DNA of 64,000 bases, taken from positions 3,720,001 through 3,784,000 of the forward strand of contig NZ_CP029145.1 in NCBI RefSeq assembly GCF_003149515.1, in the 5' to 3' direction. Source of the stretch: Hymenobacter nivis (GTDB lineage Bacteria; Bacteroidota; Bacteroidia; Cytophagales; Hymenobacteraceae). Below are positions 7,987 to 16,239 of this stretch, piece by piece (position 1 is the first letter of the stretch; each line of letters begins with the position of its first letter). The notes under the pieces were generated by a model. That model was not told the origin of the DNA. It made no database searches and saw nothing but the letters and a program-made list of their open reading frames with translations. Both the position numbers and the translations under genes were made by a program.

Positions 7987-9180
7987 ATGAGCCCCGACGC
8001 CGACGAGTGCCTGCCCAAGCTAGACCTGCGCCTGACCCAGGAAAACCCGGAGGACCTGTACGAGCACGCCCCCTGCGGCTACTGCTCGTGCCTGCCCGAT
8101 GGTACGCTGGTGAAGCTCAATGCGACCCTGCTCGGCTGGCTGGGCTACGCCCGTGAGGAGCTGGTGGCGCGCCAGGCCCTGCCGCAGCTACTCACGGTGG
8201 GCGGCCGCCTGCACTTTGAAACGCACGGCATACCCCTGCTGCTACTCTACGGCCAAGTGCACGAACTAAGCTACTCGCTGCGCCGCAAAGACGGCACCGC
8301 GATGCCCGTGCTGCTGAGCGCCGTGCTGGTGCGCGAAGTCGACGGCACGCCCCTGGTGGTACGCGCCATGCTGTTCGACATTACCGAGCGCCGCAAGTAC
8401 GAGCAGGAGATGCTGCGCGCCAAGGCGCTGGCGGAGGAACGGGGGGCGCAGCTGGCCTGCGCTAATGCCCAGCTTATAGCCCAGAACGAGCAGCTCACGC
8501 GCACTATCGCCGATCTCGATGGCTTCGTGTACACGGCTTCGCACGACCTCAAGCAGCCCATCGACAACATGATGGGCTTGTTTGAAGAGCTCAAGCGCAC
8601 CGCCACCTTCGCCGACCCCGAGGCGGCGGGCATGCTGGGCATGTTCGGCGGGGCCGTGCAGCAACTAGTGGGCACCATCGAGGGGCTGGCCGAGGTGGTG
8701 CAGGTGCAGCGGCAGCTAGAGGAAGTGGCCGTCGAAACCGTGGCGTTGCAGCACTTGGCCGAGGAGGTTGTGCGAAGCCTGCAGCCGCAGGCCAGCGAGT
8801 TGGGCGCCCGGTTTGAGTTCGACTTTGCCGCCGTGCCTACGCTGCGCATGGCCCGCCCGGGCGTGCAGAGCCTGCTCTACAACTTGCTCAGCAATGCGTT
8901 GCGCTACGCCCAGCCCGGGCGCCGGCCCCACGTGCGCGTCAGCACCGCCCGGGCCGGCATGGGCACCGTGCTGACGGTGCAGGACAACGGCCGCGGCATC
9001 GACCTGGAGCGTCACCGCCGCCACCTGTTCCAGCTCTTCCGCCGCTTCCACCCCGAAGTGGCCGGCTCGGGCGTAGGCCTGTACTTGGTGCAGCGGCTGG
9101 TGCACCAGGCCGGTGGCCGCGTGGAAGTGGACAGCACTGTGGGCCAGGGCACTGCCTTCCACCTCCACTTCCCCGGGTAG
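7987..9180 (+). CDS. PAS-domain sensor histidine kinase paired with RsbQ
   Basis: 397 residues, no membrane segment, so cytoplasmic. Order: PAS domain (about 20-135, including DLYEHAPCGYCSCLPDG and a PAC end DITERRKYEQ), a coiled coil (136-175), a HisKA-type dimerisation helix with phospho-acceptor H186 in ASHDLKQP, and an HATPase_c domain with N box LLSNALRYA, G1 DNGRGID and G2 GSGVGLYLV. No receiver domain and no response regulator gene is adjacent, so its target is elsewhere. The PAS domain may sense a small ligand delivered or made by the upstream hydrolase. Confidence 0.9.
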   Translation: MSPDADECLPKLDLRLTQENPEDLYEHAPCGYCSCLPDGTLVKLNATLLGWLGYAREELVARQALPQLLTVGGRLHFETHGIPLLLLYGQVHELSYSLRRKDGTAMPVLLSAVLVREVDGTPLVVRAMLFDITERRKYEQEMLRAKALAEERGAQLACANAQLIAQNEQLTRTIADLDGFVYTASHDLKQPIDNMMGLFEELKRTATFADPEAAGMLGMFGGAVQQLVGTIEGLAEVVQVQRQLEEVAVETVALQHLAEEVVRSLQPQASELGARFEFDFAAVPTLRMARPGVQSLLYNLLSNALRYAQPGRRPHVRVSTARAGMGTVLTVQDNGRGIDLERHRRHLFQLFRRFHPEVAGSGVGLYLVQRLVHQAGGRVEVDSTVGQGTAFHLHFPG

Positions 9181-9357
9181 CCCGCAGGCCCCTTGCGGGC
9201 GCTACGGGCGCGGCGGCCTGGTCGTAGGCGCGCAGCATAGCCAAGGCTACTACAACGAAAAGAACAGCCAAGCCGGTGGTGCCAGAAGAAGCGCTGGAGC
9301 GCGGGCGGTGCATGGCGAAACGGAAGGAAGAAACAGCCAAAAAATTTACCTAGCGCG

Positions 9358-9506
9358 TTTTTCAGGTCTGTGTACCGTTTGGCCGCTGCCGGTTCGCCAG
9401 CTTTTTCAGCCGACCGATTTGTCGCCAGGGAAAACAAATAGCTGTTAGTCAACCGGTCGGCCGGTTGAAAAAGCCGACGGGCCGGGCCGTACACTGACCT
9501 GAAAAC
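9358..9506. repeat. Palindromic dispersed repeat, copy A
   Basis: 149-bp element with inverted ends TTTTTCAGGTC (9358-9368) and GACCTGAAAA, and an inner inverted pair GCCAGCTTTTTCAGCCG / CGGTTGAAAAAGCCG. A second copy at 35053-35198 shares ends, core and order. Non-coding; looks like a MITE or mobile palindrome. Confidence 0.75.
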
Positions 9507-9524
9507 TGCTGTAATTATCAATAA

Positions 9525-10574
9525 TAGGACTTACGCAAAAAGTGTAACTTGAAAGGAAAAGCCATGAAAGTGACGGCACAACTGTACGGGCAGTTTTTGG
9601 TGAGCAGCCAGGTCAACTACACGGGGACGTATCTGGCCGAGCATCTGGAGGGCCTCTCGCACGACAACGTGCGCTATTTTCTCAAAACCCGGCGTTTCAC
9701 CCCCCGCCAGCTCTGGCAGCAAGTACGCCCACAGGTGATGCTCAGCGCGCGGGGCTACGTCCTGTTTGACGACACGGTGCTCGACAAGCACCACAGCCGG
9801 CGCATCGAACTCGTACGCCGCCAGTACAGCGGCAACGCCCACGGCGTGATTGCCGGCATCGGCCTGGTGACGTGTGTGTACGTCAACCCCGAAACCGACC
9901 AGTTCTGGCTCATTGACTACCGCCTTTTCGCCCCCGACACCGACGGCAAGACCAAGCTCGACCATGTGGCCGACATGCTCGGGCAATTGGCCCCGCGCAG
10001 TATCCCATACCGCACGGTGCTCATGGATAGCTGGTACGCCACCACGGCCCTGTTCAAGTGGCTGCTGGACGAAGGCAAAACATTTTACTGCCCGCTGAAA
10101 AGCAACCGGCTCGTCGATGATTCCGGCGGCCAGCAGCCCTACCAGCCCGTGGCCTGCCTGTGCTGGTCGGCCGCCGAAGTAGAAGCTGGCAAAATCCTGA
10201 AAGTGAAGGGCATGCCCAAAGATTGCAAACTGAAACTCTTCCGCGTACTGGTGTCCACCCACCGGACGGACTACCTCCTCACCAACGAGGTTGAGCCCTT
10301 GCACACGGCCGCTGCCGAACACGAAAGCAGCGTCCGCTGGACGATTGAGCAGTTTCACCGCGAACTCAAGCAACTCACCGGCGTGCAGGCCTGCCAGTGC
10401 CGGCTGGCCCGCAGTCAGCGCAATCATATTGCCCTGGCCGTGCGCGCTTGGACCTGCCTTAAACAAGCCGCCTACCAAACCAAACAAACCGTCTATCAGC
10501 TCAAACAAGGCTTTTTGGATGAGTATATGCGACATGAATTACGCCAGCCTTCGCTCGCGTTTGCGTAAGTCCTA
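9525..10574 (+). mobile_element. Complete IS701-like insertion sequence
   Basis: 1,050-bp element bounded by a perfect 15-bp inverted repeat, TAGGACTTACGCAAA at the left and its complement at 10560-10574. It holds one intact transposase gene whose stop codon lies inside the right repeat. The terminal TA may belong to the target duplication. It inserted about 20 bp beside palindromic repeat A. No inactivating change seen. Confidence 0.85.
9564..10568 (+). CDS. IS701-like DDE transposase
   Basis: 334-residue transposase starting at ATG 9564 (MKVTAQLYGQFLVSSQ). DDE-type landmarks are DDTVLDKHHS (first Asp), LMDSWYAT (second Asp) and WTIEQFHRELKQLTG, the E-containing motif typical of IS4/IS701 transposases. 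The upstream in-frame start at 9549 is less likely. The gene fills the element and ends in the right terminal repeat. The IS701 assignment rests on motif pattern rather than a search. Confidence 0.88.
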   Translation: MKVTAQLYGQFLVSSQVNYTGTYLAEHLEGLSHDNVRYFLKTRRFTPRQLWQQVRPQVMLSARGYVLFDDTVLDKHHSRRIELVRRQYSGNAHGVIAGIGLVTCVYVNPETDQFWLIDYRLFAPDTDGKTKLDHVADMLGQLAPRSIPYRTVLMDSWYATTALFKWLLDEGKTFYCPLKSNRLVDDSGGQQPYQPVACLCWSAAEVEAGKILKVKGMPKDCKLKLFRVLVSTHRTDYLLTNEVEPLHTAAAEHESSVRWTIEQFHRELKQLTGVQACQCRLARSQRNHIALAVRAWTCLKQAAYQTKQTVYQLKQGFLDEYMRHELRQPSLAFA

Positions 10575-10841
10575 AATAAGAAAGCTAAAAGCTAAAGGCT
10601 CAATACTTGCGGCGCTTTTTTTGCGCTGCTGCCGTTGCGGATGGGGCCAGGGGGGAGCGAATATCCCGGTACGGCGCACTATGGCCCATCGGCACGCGGT
10701 TGGTTGGGCCGGGGCCCTGTTCTTTGAGCCCGGTTACCGGCCCGGTTGCGGCCTCTGCGGAAACGGGCTGGTCCGGCTTCGGGCCGGGGGGCCGTCCTTT
10801 GCCGGGCGCACTTTGCTTTTTCCCTTTTTTAACCCGCCGGA

Positions 10842-11864
10842 ATGGACTTGCTAACGGTATCGGGCCTCGGCCTTGCGGAGCGCGGCCGGGCCGTGTTGGC
10901 GCCCCTCAGCTTTGGGTTGCGCGCCGGCCAGCGCCTGGCCCTGGCCGGCGAGAGCGGGGCTGGTAAAAGCACGCTGCTCCAGCTCATTGCCGGCCTGGTG
11001 CAGCCCAGTAGCGGCACCGTGCACGTGGCCGGCCGCCGCGTGCGGGGCCCCGCCGAGGTGCTGGTGGCTGGCCACCCGGGCGTGGCATACCTCTCGCAGC
11101 GCTCCGAGCTGCCGCAACACCTGCGCGTGGAGCAGGTGCTGCGCTACGCCCACGCCCGCCCCGCCGTGGACGCGCCAACCTTGTACGCCCTCTGCCGCAT
11201 CGACCACCTGCTGGCCAACCGCACCGACCAGCTCTCGGGCGGCGAGCAGCAGCGGGTGGCTCTGGCTCGGCTGCTGCTGGGGGCCCCCCAGCTGCTGCTG
11301 CTCGACGAACCGTTCTCGAACCTTGACCGCACCCACAAGCGGCAGCTCCGCGCCGTACTCGACGACGTGGGCGCGCGCCTGGGCATCACCAGCGTGCTGG
11401 TGTCGCACGATGCGGCCGACACGCTGCCCTGGGCCGATGAAATCCTGGTGCTACGCCGCGGCCAGCTGGTGCAGCAGGCCCCCCCGGAGCAGCTGTACCG
11501 CCAGCCAGCCGACGCCTATACCGCCGCCCTCTTTGGCGATTATTACCTGGTGCGCGGGGCCGACCGCCAGGCCCTGACCGCCGCCGCCAAATCCTCCGCC
11601 ACTGCGGAACCCGCCGCCGGCACCGCCCTGCTCGTGCGCCCCGAAGGCCTGCGCCTCGGGGCCCCCAGCGCCGGCGCTGCGGCCGGCACAGTACGGGCCG
11701 TGCGCTTCATGGGCAGTTATTACGAGCTGGAAATTCAGCTCGCCGCCGCTACCGTGCGCCTGCCCGCCGCTGCCGCCGCCCTGGCCCCCGGCGACGCGGT
11801 GCACGTGGCCCTGGCCCCCGGCGCCGGCTGGGAAGTAAAGGACGACGGGGGAAGGGACGCGTAA
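10842..11864 (+). CDS. ABC transporter ATP-binding protein with TOBE domain
   Basis: 340 residues. Walker A GESGAGKST (36-44), Q-loop region YLSQRSELP, signature LSGGEQQ (131-137), Walker B LLLLDEP (151-156), and H-loop VSHDAADTLPWADE. After about residue 245 comes a TOBE-like regulatory domain (LLVRPEGLRLG...GTVRAVRFMGSYYELEIQL), as in importers of the PotA/FbpC/ModC group. No permease or binding-protein gene is adjacent, so the substrate cannot be told and it may be an orphan subunit. It is flanked by mobile elements. Confidence 0.88.
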   Translation: MDLLTVSGLGLAERGRAVLAPLSFGLRAGQRLALAGESGAGKSTLLQLIAGLVQPSSGTVHVAGRRVRGPAEVLVAGHPGVAYLSQRSELPQHLRVEQVLRYAHARPAVDAPTLYALCRIDHLLANRTDQLSGGEQQRVALARLLLGAPQLLLLDEPFSNLDRTHKRQLRAVLDDVGARLGITSVLVSHDAADTLPWADEILVLRRGQLVQQAPPEQLYRQPADAYTAALFGDYYLVRGADRQALTAAAKSSATAEPAAGTALLVRPEGLRLGAPSAGAAAGTVRAVRFMGSYYELEIQLAAATVRLPAAAAALAPGDAVHVALAPGAGWEVKDDGGRDA

Positions 11865-11879
11865 AGGCTGGATATAAAC

Positions 11880-12077
11880 AGGACTTACGTGAAACGTTGC
11901 CTTTGAGCCCCAGCGGGGCGGCTCGTCGGTCGTAAATAGCTGTAAATGAACGATAAAGCCCCGGCGGGGCGACCCAACAGACAGGGCCGCCCCGCTGGGG
12001 CTTTGGTTATGATAACCAACTCCTTACTGCCGCCGGGCCGCCCCGCTGGGGCTACCGGATGCCAAGTTGCGTAAGTT
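11880..12077. repeat. Possible non-autonomous element enclosing REP-like palindromes
   Basis: AGGACTTACG (11880-11889) and TTGCGTAAGT (12067-12076) are 10-bp matches to the two ends of the nearby IS701-like element, in the same inward orientation. The 198-bp interval contains no coding frame. It may be a MITE mobilised by that transposase, but the arms diverge after 10 bp. Confidence 0.35.
11906..12053. repeat. REP-like palindrome cluster (four copies)
   Basis: Four copies of an 18-bp palindromic word, consensus AGCCCCRGCGGGGCGRCY: 11906-11923 and 11957-11974 forward, 11985-12003 and 12036-12053 inverted. The paired opposite orientations resemble bacterial interspersed mosaic elements. Spacing is irregular, so this is not a CRISPR. 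Confidence 0.7.
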
Positions 12078-12429
12078 ATAAAGTAATTACTGCCGCGGCA
12101 AAGCTGTTTCGGCTACGCTCACCACGACGTGCTAATTGCCTGGCCTGAAAACCGCTCTAATTACTGCTGTTGCGCAGTGCCTTTGGACAAGTGCCACGCT
12201 ACCCTCTGCTGCATAATAGCAGTTAATTACAGGTTAATTTGACTATAATAATTTTAATTATCAATAAGAAAGATAACAGCTATATGCTCCGCACCCTACT
12301 GCGTTTTCGCAAACTACTTCGCGACGAGTATAAAAGCCAAAGGTCCAATAATTAAGACTATTTCTGTACATCGAATGCGGAGCTGTTCTGGCCCTCGCCC
12401 ACCTCGGTCTGGGTAAAAAAACGGGCAGT

Positions 12430-13146
12430 GGTCTAAACCGTGGTGATTTGTTTATTATGGTTATCGATACATATTTTGATTCTTGCATGGTGCAGGGTCA
12501 ATGATTCACTGAACGAACAGGATTTGCGAACCAAGACCCCGCAGCGGTGGCGGAGCGACCAGTTGAGGGCCTCCACGGTACTGGTTCGCCCGCTGCCTTT
12601 GGCGCTGGGCAGGTGCGCGTGGGCGAGCAATACCGTGGCATAGGCTTCCCAGGCATCCGTGTAGTACGTCGTATTGGTCTGCTAACGGGCGGGTAAGGCT
12701 TGAAAGAGCCGCCGCTCTGTGGCCGCTCCCCGGCAGCCCAATACCCCAGCCACGATGCGCCGGGAGGCCCGTTCGACTGCCAACCACCGCCATACTTTGC
12801 GCTTGCCGACAAAGGTCTACCCTTCATCCGGTTCCAATACCGCTTCTTCCGGCTCAACCACTTTCGTTCCAACCACCTTCGGTCCAACTACCTCCGGCTC
12901 AACCGCCTTCATTATGACTTTTTTATCCACCGCGCAATCGTCATGCGGGCAACACCCGTGACCCGCACCACGCTGCGTTGCGAGTTGCGCTCGACTAGCA
13001 ACTTGAGCCCCTGCTCGTACTGAGCGGCCCGCTGCGGCGCGGCGGGGGCAAAAACCGCCTGATGGCCGCAGTCGTAGCAGCGATACTTGGCTTTGCCGCG
13101 ACTTGCCCCATTTTTTTAGAGCCGTTGGCTGGCACACTTGGCACAC
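12430..13146 (-). pseudogene. IS1-family InsA/InsB transposase pseudogene
   Basis: Reading minus, the InsA part gives a CxxC zinc-finger-like start CAKCASQRL, an in-frame TAA, then KNGASRGKAKYRCYDCGHQ and a helix-turn-helix part ending RMTIARWIKKS and a stop. The InsB part gives EPEEAVLEPDEGWTFVGKRK, WRWLAVERAS and, after an in-frame TAG, TNTTYYTDAWEAYATVL followed by STVEALNWSLRHR and KSCSFSESLTLHHARIKI, the standard IS1 C-terminus. The two nonsense codons inactivate it unless they are read through. Confidence 0.8.
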
Positions 13147-13148
13147 GT

Positions 13149-13312
13149 TAAGTGCTCGTTCTTATTTAAACAGATAATCATACGGTCATGCTGAGCGCAA
13201 TCGAAGCATCTCTACCGCACACTAAATTAATCGTTTAACGAAGCGGTAGAGATGCTTCGACTGCGCTCAGCATGACGGCCTAATAATTCTTTTAATTCCG
13301 AACGAGCACTTA
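13149..13312. repeat. 160-bp MITE nested in IS1 copy 1, TA duplication
   Basis: Insert 13151-13310 has perfect 11-bp ends AGTGCTCGTTC / GAACGAGCACT and is flanked by TA on both sides (13149-13150, 13311-13312). The uninterrupted sequence with a single TA is present in IS1 copy 2 near 52733. Inside lies a long hairpin with arms beginning GTCATGCTGAGCGCA and running to CTCTACCGC. Confidence 0.88.
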
Positions 13313-13375
13313 GAATAGTTGAAATTATACATAAATATAATAGCTCATCACGATTTAGACCACCGCCAAAAAACG

Positions 13376-13690
13376 ATGGCTGCGCCCTTTATAACTGAGG
13401 GGCTCATTCGCCCCGGCAGCGCTGGCGCCACGGCCGGGCAGTGGCGCCGCCTGCCGTTGCACAATGCCTAGCCGGGGCTGCACGACGCCTTGGCTGGCCG
13501 ACCGGGCCCTGGTTTGGTTCGCCGGGGCCCGGGCGCCGTTGGCCGGGTTTTCGCCGTTGCCCGTCTAAACGCCCGAACCCCAGCGGGGCCCCGTGCGCAA
13601 TTTTGGAATACCAACCGCCGCGGAACCAAGCCGGTAAGCAACTGCTGAGTTGGTACACTTTCTCCTCAACACCCTGTTTTTTAGCTGTCT
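13376..13690. other. Intergenic stretch between IS1 copy 1 and a small secreted-protein gene
   Basis: GC-rich non-coding sequence. Contains one CCCCAGCGGGGC word like the REP cluster at 11.9-12.05 kb. No convincing frame. Confidence 0.45.
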
Positions 13691-14020
13691 ATGAAAACTG
13701 CTTTACTTGCTGCGTGCCTGTTGCTTTTGTTCTTAGGCGCGGCGGTGGCTGCCCCCCACGCCCTGCCGGGGCCCTGGTCCCACCGCGGAAGCGCCCGGCC
13801 GCTGCTGCGTTTCCTGGTAGCTACGCTGCGAGTGCCCGATCGCCAGGCGCTGGCCATCCAGCAAGTGCTTAAAACCCGCGCCCTGGGCACGCCCACCGCC
13901 GATGAGCTGGCCGTCCTGTTGCGCCCGGTGCTCACCGAGGCCCAGTTTGCCAAATTTCAGGACCTGGCCAGCAGCGAGCTGTTAGGCCCCAACCTGACGT
14001 ACCTGGCCTCACTGCACTAA
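13691..14020 (+). CDS. Small secreted protein of unknown function
   Basis: 109 residues from ATG 13691. The N-terminus MKTALLAACLLLLFLGAAVA is a clear Sec signal peptide with likely cleavage after AVAA. The mature part (about 88 residues) is helical and has no cysteines and no family I recognise. Standalone gene in a mobile-element-rich stretch. Confidence 0.6.
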   Translation: MKTALLAACLLLLFLGAAVAAPHALPGPWSHRGSARPLLRFLVATLRVPDRQALAIQQVLKTRALGTPTADELAVLLRPVLTEAQFAKFQDLASSELLGPNLTYLASLH

Positions 14021-14113
14021 GCCGGCCCAGGGCCAGCGGGCGCGCCGCGCCGCCAACGGGCCCCCAGGGCCCCGCTTGGGCGCATCTTTACGCCCCACCT
14101 AGCGCCCCGCCCC

Positions 14114-14563
14114 ATGACCCTCGCCTGGACTCTTCAGCCCTTCGCCACCTTGTCGGTGCCCGAGCTTTACGCGCTGCTCCAGCTGCGCAGCGCCGTGTTT
14201 GTAGTGGAGCAAACCTGTGCGTTTCAAGATATTGACGGCCACGACGCCGACGCGCTGCATCTGCTGGGCCGCACCGAAACCGGCGAGCTGGCAGCCTACG
14301 CCCGGCTGTTTCCGGCGGGCCGTAGCTACCCCGAAGCCAGCATTGGGCGGGTGGCGGTGGCCCCGGCGTTTCGCCGCCACGGCCTGGGGCGGCAGCTCAT
14401 GGGCGAGGCCCTGGCCCGGTGCGCGGCGCAGTGGGGCCCCCAGCCCATCCAAATCGGGGCGCAGCTCTACCTGCGCGATTTCTACCGCAGCTTCGGCTTC
14501 GAGCAAGTGGGCGAAGGTTACCTGGAGGACGACATTCCACACATCTACATGCTGCGGACGTAA
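14114..14563 (+). CDS. elaA: ElaA-family GNAT acetyltransferase
   Basis: 149-residue single-domain N-acetyltransferase. The N-terminus LSVPELYALLQLRSAVFVVEQ, then DIDGHDADALHLLG, is characteristic of ElaA proteins; the acetyl-CoA loop follows in IGRVAVAPAFRRHGLGRQLM. The end reads FYRSFGFEQVGEGYLEDDIPH. The substrate of ElaA proteins is not firmly known. ATG 14114 fits the family start. Confidence 0.87.
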   Translation: MTLAWTLQPFATLSVPELYALLQLRSAVFVVEQTCAFQDIDGHDADALHLLGRTETGELAAYARLFPAGRSYPEASIGRVAVAPAFRRHGLGRQLMGEALARCAAQWGPQPIQIGAQLYLRDFYRSFGFEQVGEGYLEDDIPHIYMLRT

Positions 14564-14607
14564 CAAAATATAGTATTGTGAAATATATATAATGGCTAAT
14601 AAAATTA

Positions 14608-14769
14608 ACAAATAAGGCGGTGGTCCAAAGCAGGATGATACCGGACCTTTAGTTTGTTAATTAAGTCAGCTTAAAAACACGTCAGGAAAGCTGGAAGGAC
14701 GAATATTCAGACATCATAAATTGAGTGAAATACCGAAATCATCTCGCTTTGGACCACCGCCACAAATAA
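14608..14769. mobile_element. IS1-related MITE with 8-bp target duplication
   Basis: 146-bp element 14616-14761 with inverted ends GGCGGTGGTCCAAAGC / GCTTTGGACCACCGCC (16 bp perfect, with ATGAT/ATCAT further in). Perfect 8-bp direct repeat ACAAATAA at 14608-14615 and 14762-14769. The outer bases match the IS1-family ends at 12.4 and 52.8 kb (GGCGGTGGTC-AAA). No coding capacity. Confidence 0.88.
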
Positions 14770-14870
14770 TACTTGCGATTAATAGCCTAATGTTTGCACT
14801 AGATTAATTACTTCTTGTTCTTGAGGTGGTCGGGTAGAAATGGACACGGAGAAAGTAACTTTCCCTTGTC

Positions 14871-15180
14871 ATGGAAGCAGCAAAACCAGCCGGTAGACGG
14901 CAGCGAACGAAGTATGATGCGGCCTTTCGGACCGAGGCGGTCCGCCGCGTAAGCCAGGATGGGCAAGCGGCGACGCGGGTCGCGCAGGCGTTGGGCATGA
15001 GCGAGGCCGTGTTGGGCAAATGGGTGCGGGCAGCTCGCAGCCAAGCGGCTCGTCCAGCAAGCGGCTCGTCCAGCAGGTAGTGAAGCGCTGGCGCAGGAAA
15101 ACAAGCAGTTACGGGCCCAATTGGCCCGCGCGGAAATGGAGCGCGACATTTTAAAAAAAGCGCTGACCATATTTTCGTAA
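14871..15180 (+). pseudogene. IS3-family orfA, broken by a 16-bp tandem duplication
   Basis: HTH_Tnp_1-like start (KYDAAFRTEAVRRVSQDGQ, ALGMSEAVLGKWVRAA). The unit AGCGGCTCGTCCAGCA at 15044-15059 is repeated at 15060-15075, shifting the frame. Removing one copy restores a 98-codon frame ending in a leucine zipper (ENKQLRAQLARAEMERDILKK) and TIFS-stop, the normal IS3 OrfA end. Confidence 0.85.
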
Positions 15181-15191
15181 CCGACGGGCCG

Positions 15192-16106
15192 ATGAAACGC
15201 TTCGCTTTCATTGCCTCACACGCCCCCTGTTGGCCCGTGCGGCAGCAGTGCCAGCTGCTGGGTGTCAGCCCCAGCGGCTACTACGCGTGGCAAAAGCGCG
15301 TCCCCGTTGCGGCGGCCGAGCCAGCGCTTGCCGCCTGGTAAGTGGCGGCCCAGCGCGTGTTCTTCACCCATGCCGGCCGCTACGGTCAACGCCGGCTACG
15401 GGCTCAGTTGCAGCGCGAAGACCACGCGGTAGGTCGGCAGCGGCTGCGCGGCTGGCTCATTGCCAGTGGCTTACGCGCCCGCTGCACCCGCACCAGCTCC
15501 CGGCCCCCGCGTACTACCCAGGCTAACCGGCAGGCCGTGGCCGCCGCCAACAAATTAGCCTCCTGGCCCGCGGCCACGGCCCCCAACCAAATCTGGGTCG
15601 GCGACATTACCTGCCTGGCCCTGGCCCTGGCCCTGGCCCTGGCCCTGGCCCTGGGGCAGTGGGCGTACCTGGCCTGCTGGCGCGATGCCGTTGAGCGGCG
15701 CGTGGTCGGCTGGCACGTGAGCGAGTCGCTGCATACGGACTTGATGCTGACCGCTTTTAACCGGGCCGTGGCCGTCTGCCAGCCCCCACCGGGCCTGCTC
15801 GTGCACGCCGACCGGGGCAGCCAGTACACCAGCGACGCTTTTACCTCGTTGCTGGACCGCACGCAGGCCATTGCCAGCCTGAGTCGGCCCGGCAATCCGT
15901 ATGACAACGCCCTGGCCGAAAGCGGCTGGAGCACGCTCAAAACCGAGCTACTGCCCCGTGGGGCCTGCTTCGCTGACCTGGAAGAGGCCCGCTTTGAACT
16001 GGCCGAGTACCTGGACCATTACTACAATACGCAACGGCTGCATTCCGCCCTGGGCTACTGCACCCCGCTCGAAATCGAACTCCACTACCGTTTCAACCTA
16101 CCTTAG
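15192..16106 (+). pseudogene. IS3-family orfB (DDE integrase) with a nonsense codon and a hexamer expansion
   Basis: 305-codon frame from ATG 15192, interrupted by TAA at 15339-15341 (LAAW-stop-VAAQRVF). After the stop the rve integrase core is readable: WVGDIT, HADRGSQYTS, NPYDNALAESGWSTLKTEL and YNTQRLHSALGY, giving D, D and E. Between DITCL and GQWAYLA a CTGGCC hexamer is repeated about six times (15612-15653), adding LALALALALA next to the first catalytic Asp. Confidence 0.85.
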
Positions 16107-16239
16107 CTTCGTGTCCACTGACACCCGACCACCTCAGCTACCGTGGGGCCCTTGCGGGTGATTGGCCGGCGCGGCGCGGGCGGCCGAACTTTGCCCGCGC
16201 TTGCGCCGCGGGTTCTGCGGCGGCTTGCTTTGTTGTGTT

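Larger units (their letters stand above)
12416..13375 (-). mobile_element. IS1-family element, copy 1, inactivated, with nested MITE
   Basis: Element proper 12424-13367, flanked by a perfect 8-bp target duplication AAAAAACG (12416-12423 and 13368-13375). Terminal inverted repeats are imperfect: GGCAGTGGTCTAAACCG at the left, GGCGGTGGTCTAAATCG read inward from the right. Genes run on the minus strand. Both reading frames are interrupted by stop codons shared with copy 2 at 52008-52791, and a 160-bp MITE lies inside (13151-13310). Confidence 0.85.
14822..16136 (+). mobile_element. IS3-family element, inactivated
   Basis: 1,315-bp element with imperfect inverted ends beginning TGAGGTGGTCGGGT on both sides and sharing TGGACACG a few bases further in. 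It contains orfA and orfB in the usual IS3 order with an A7 run at the expected frameshift zone (near 15152-15158). Both genes are damaged. A short target duplication could not be confirmed (flanks TCT and GCT). Confidence 0.88.

Noticed and set aside
11906-12053. CRISPR-like array
   Set aside because: Only four copies, two in inverted orientation, irregular spacing and no spacer-sized unique segments; no cas genes in the window.
12498-12887. Independent ORFs within IS1 copies
   Set aside because: Off-frame readings of the degenerate InsA/InsB sequence; the real frames are the interrupted ones.
14819-16139. 3-bp target duplication around the IS3 element
   Set aside because: Flanking bases TCT and GCT do not match; not claimed.
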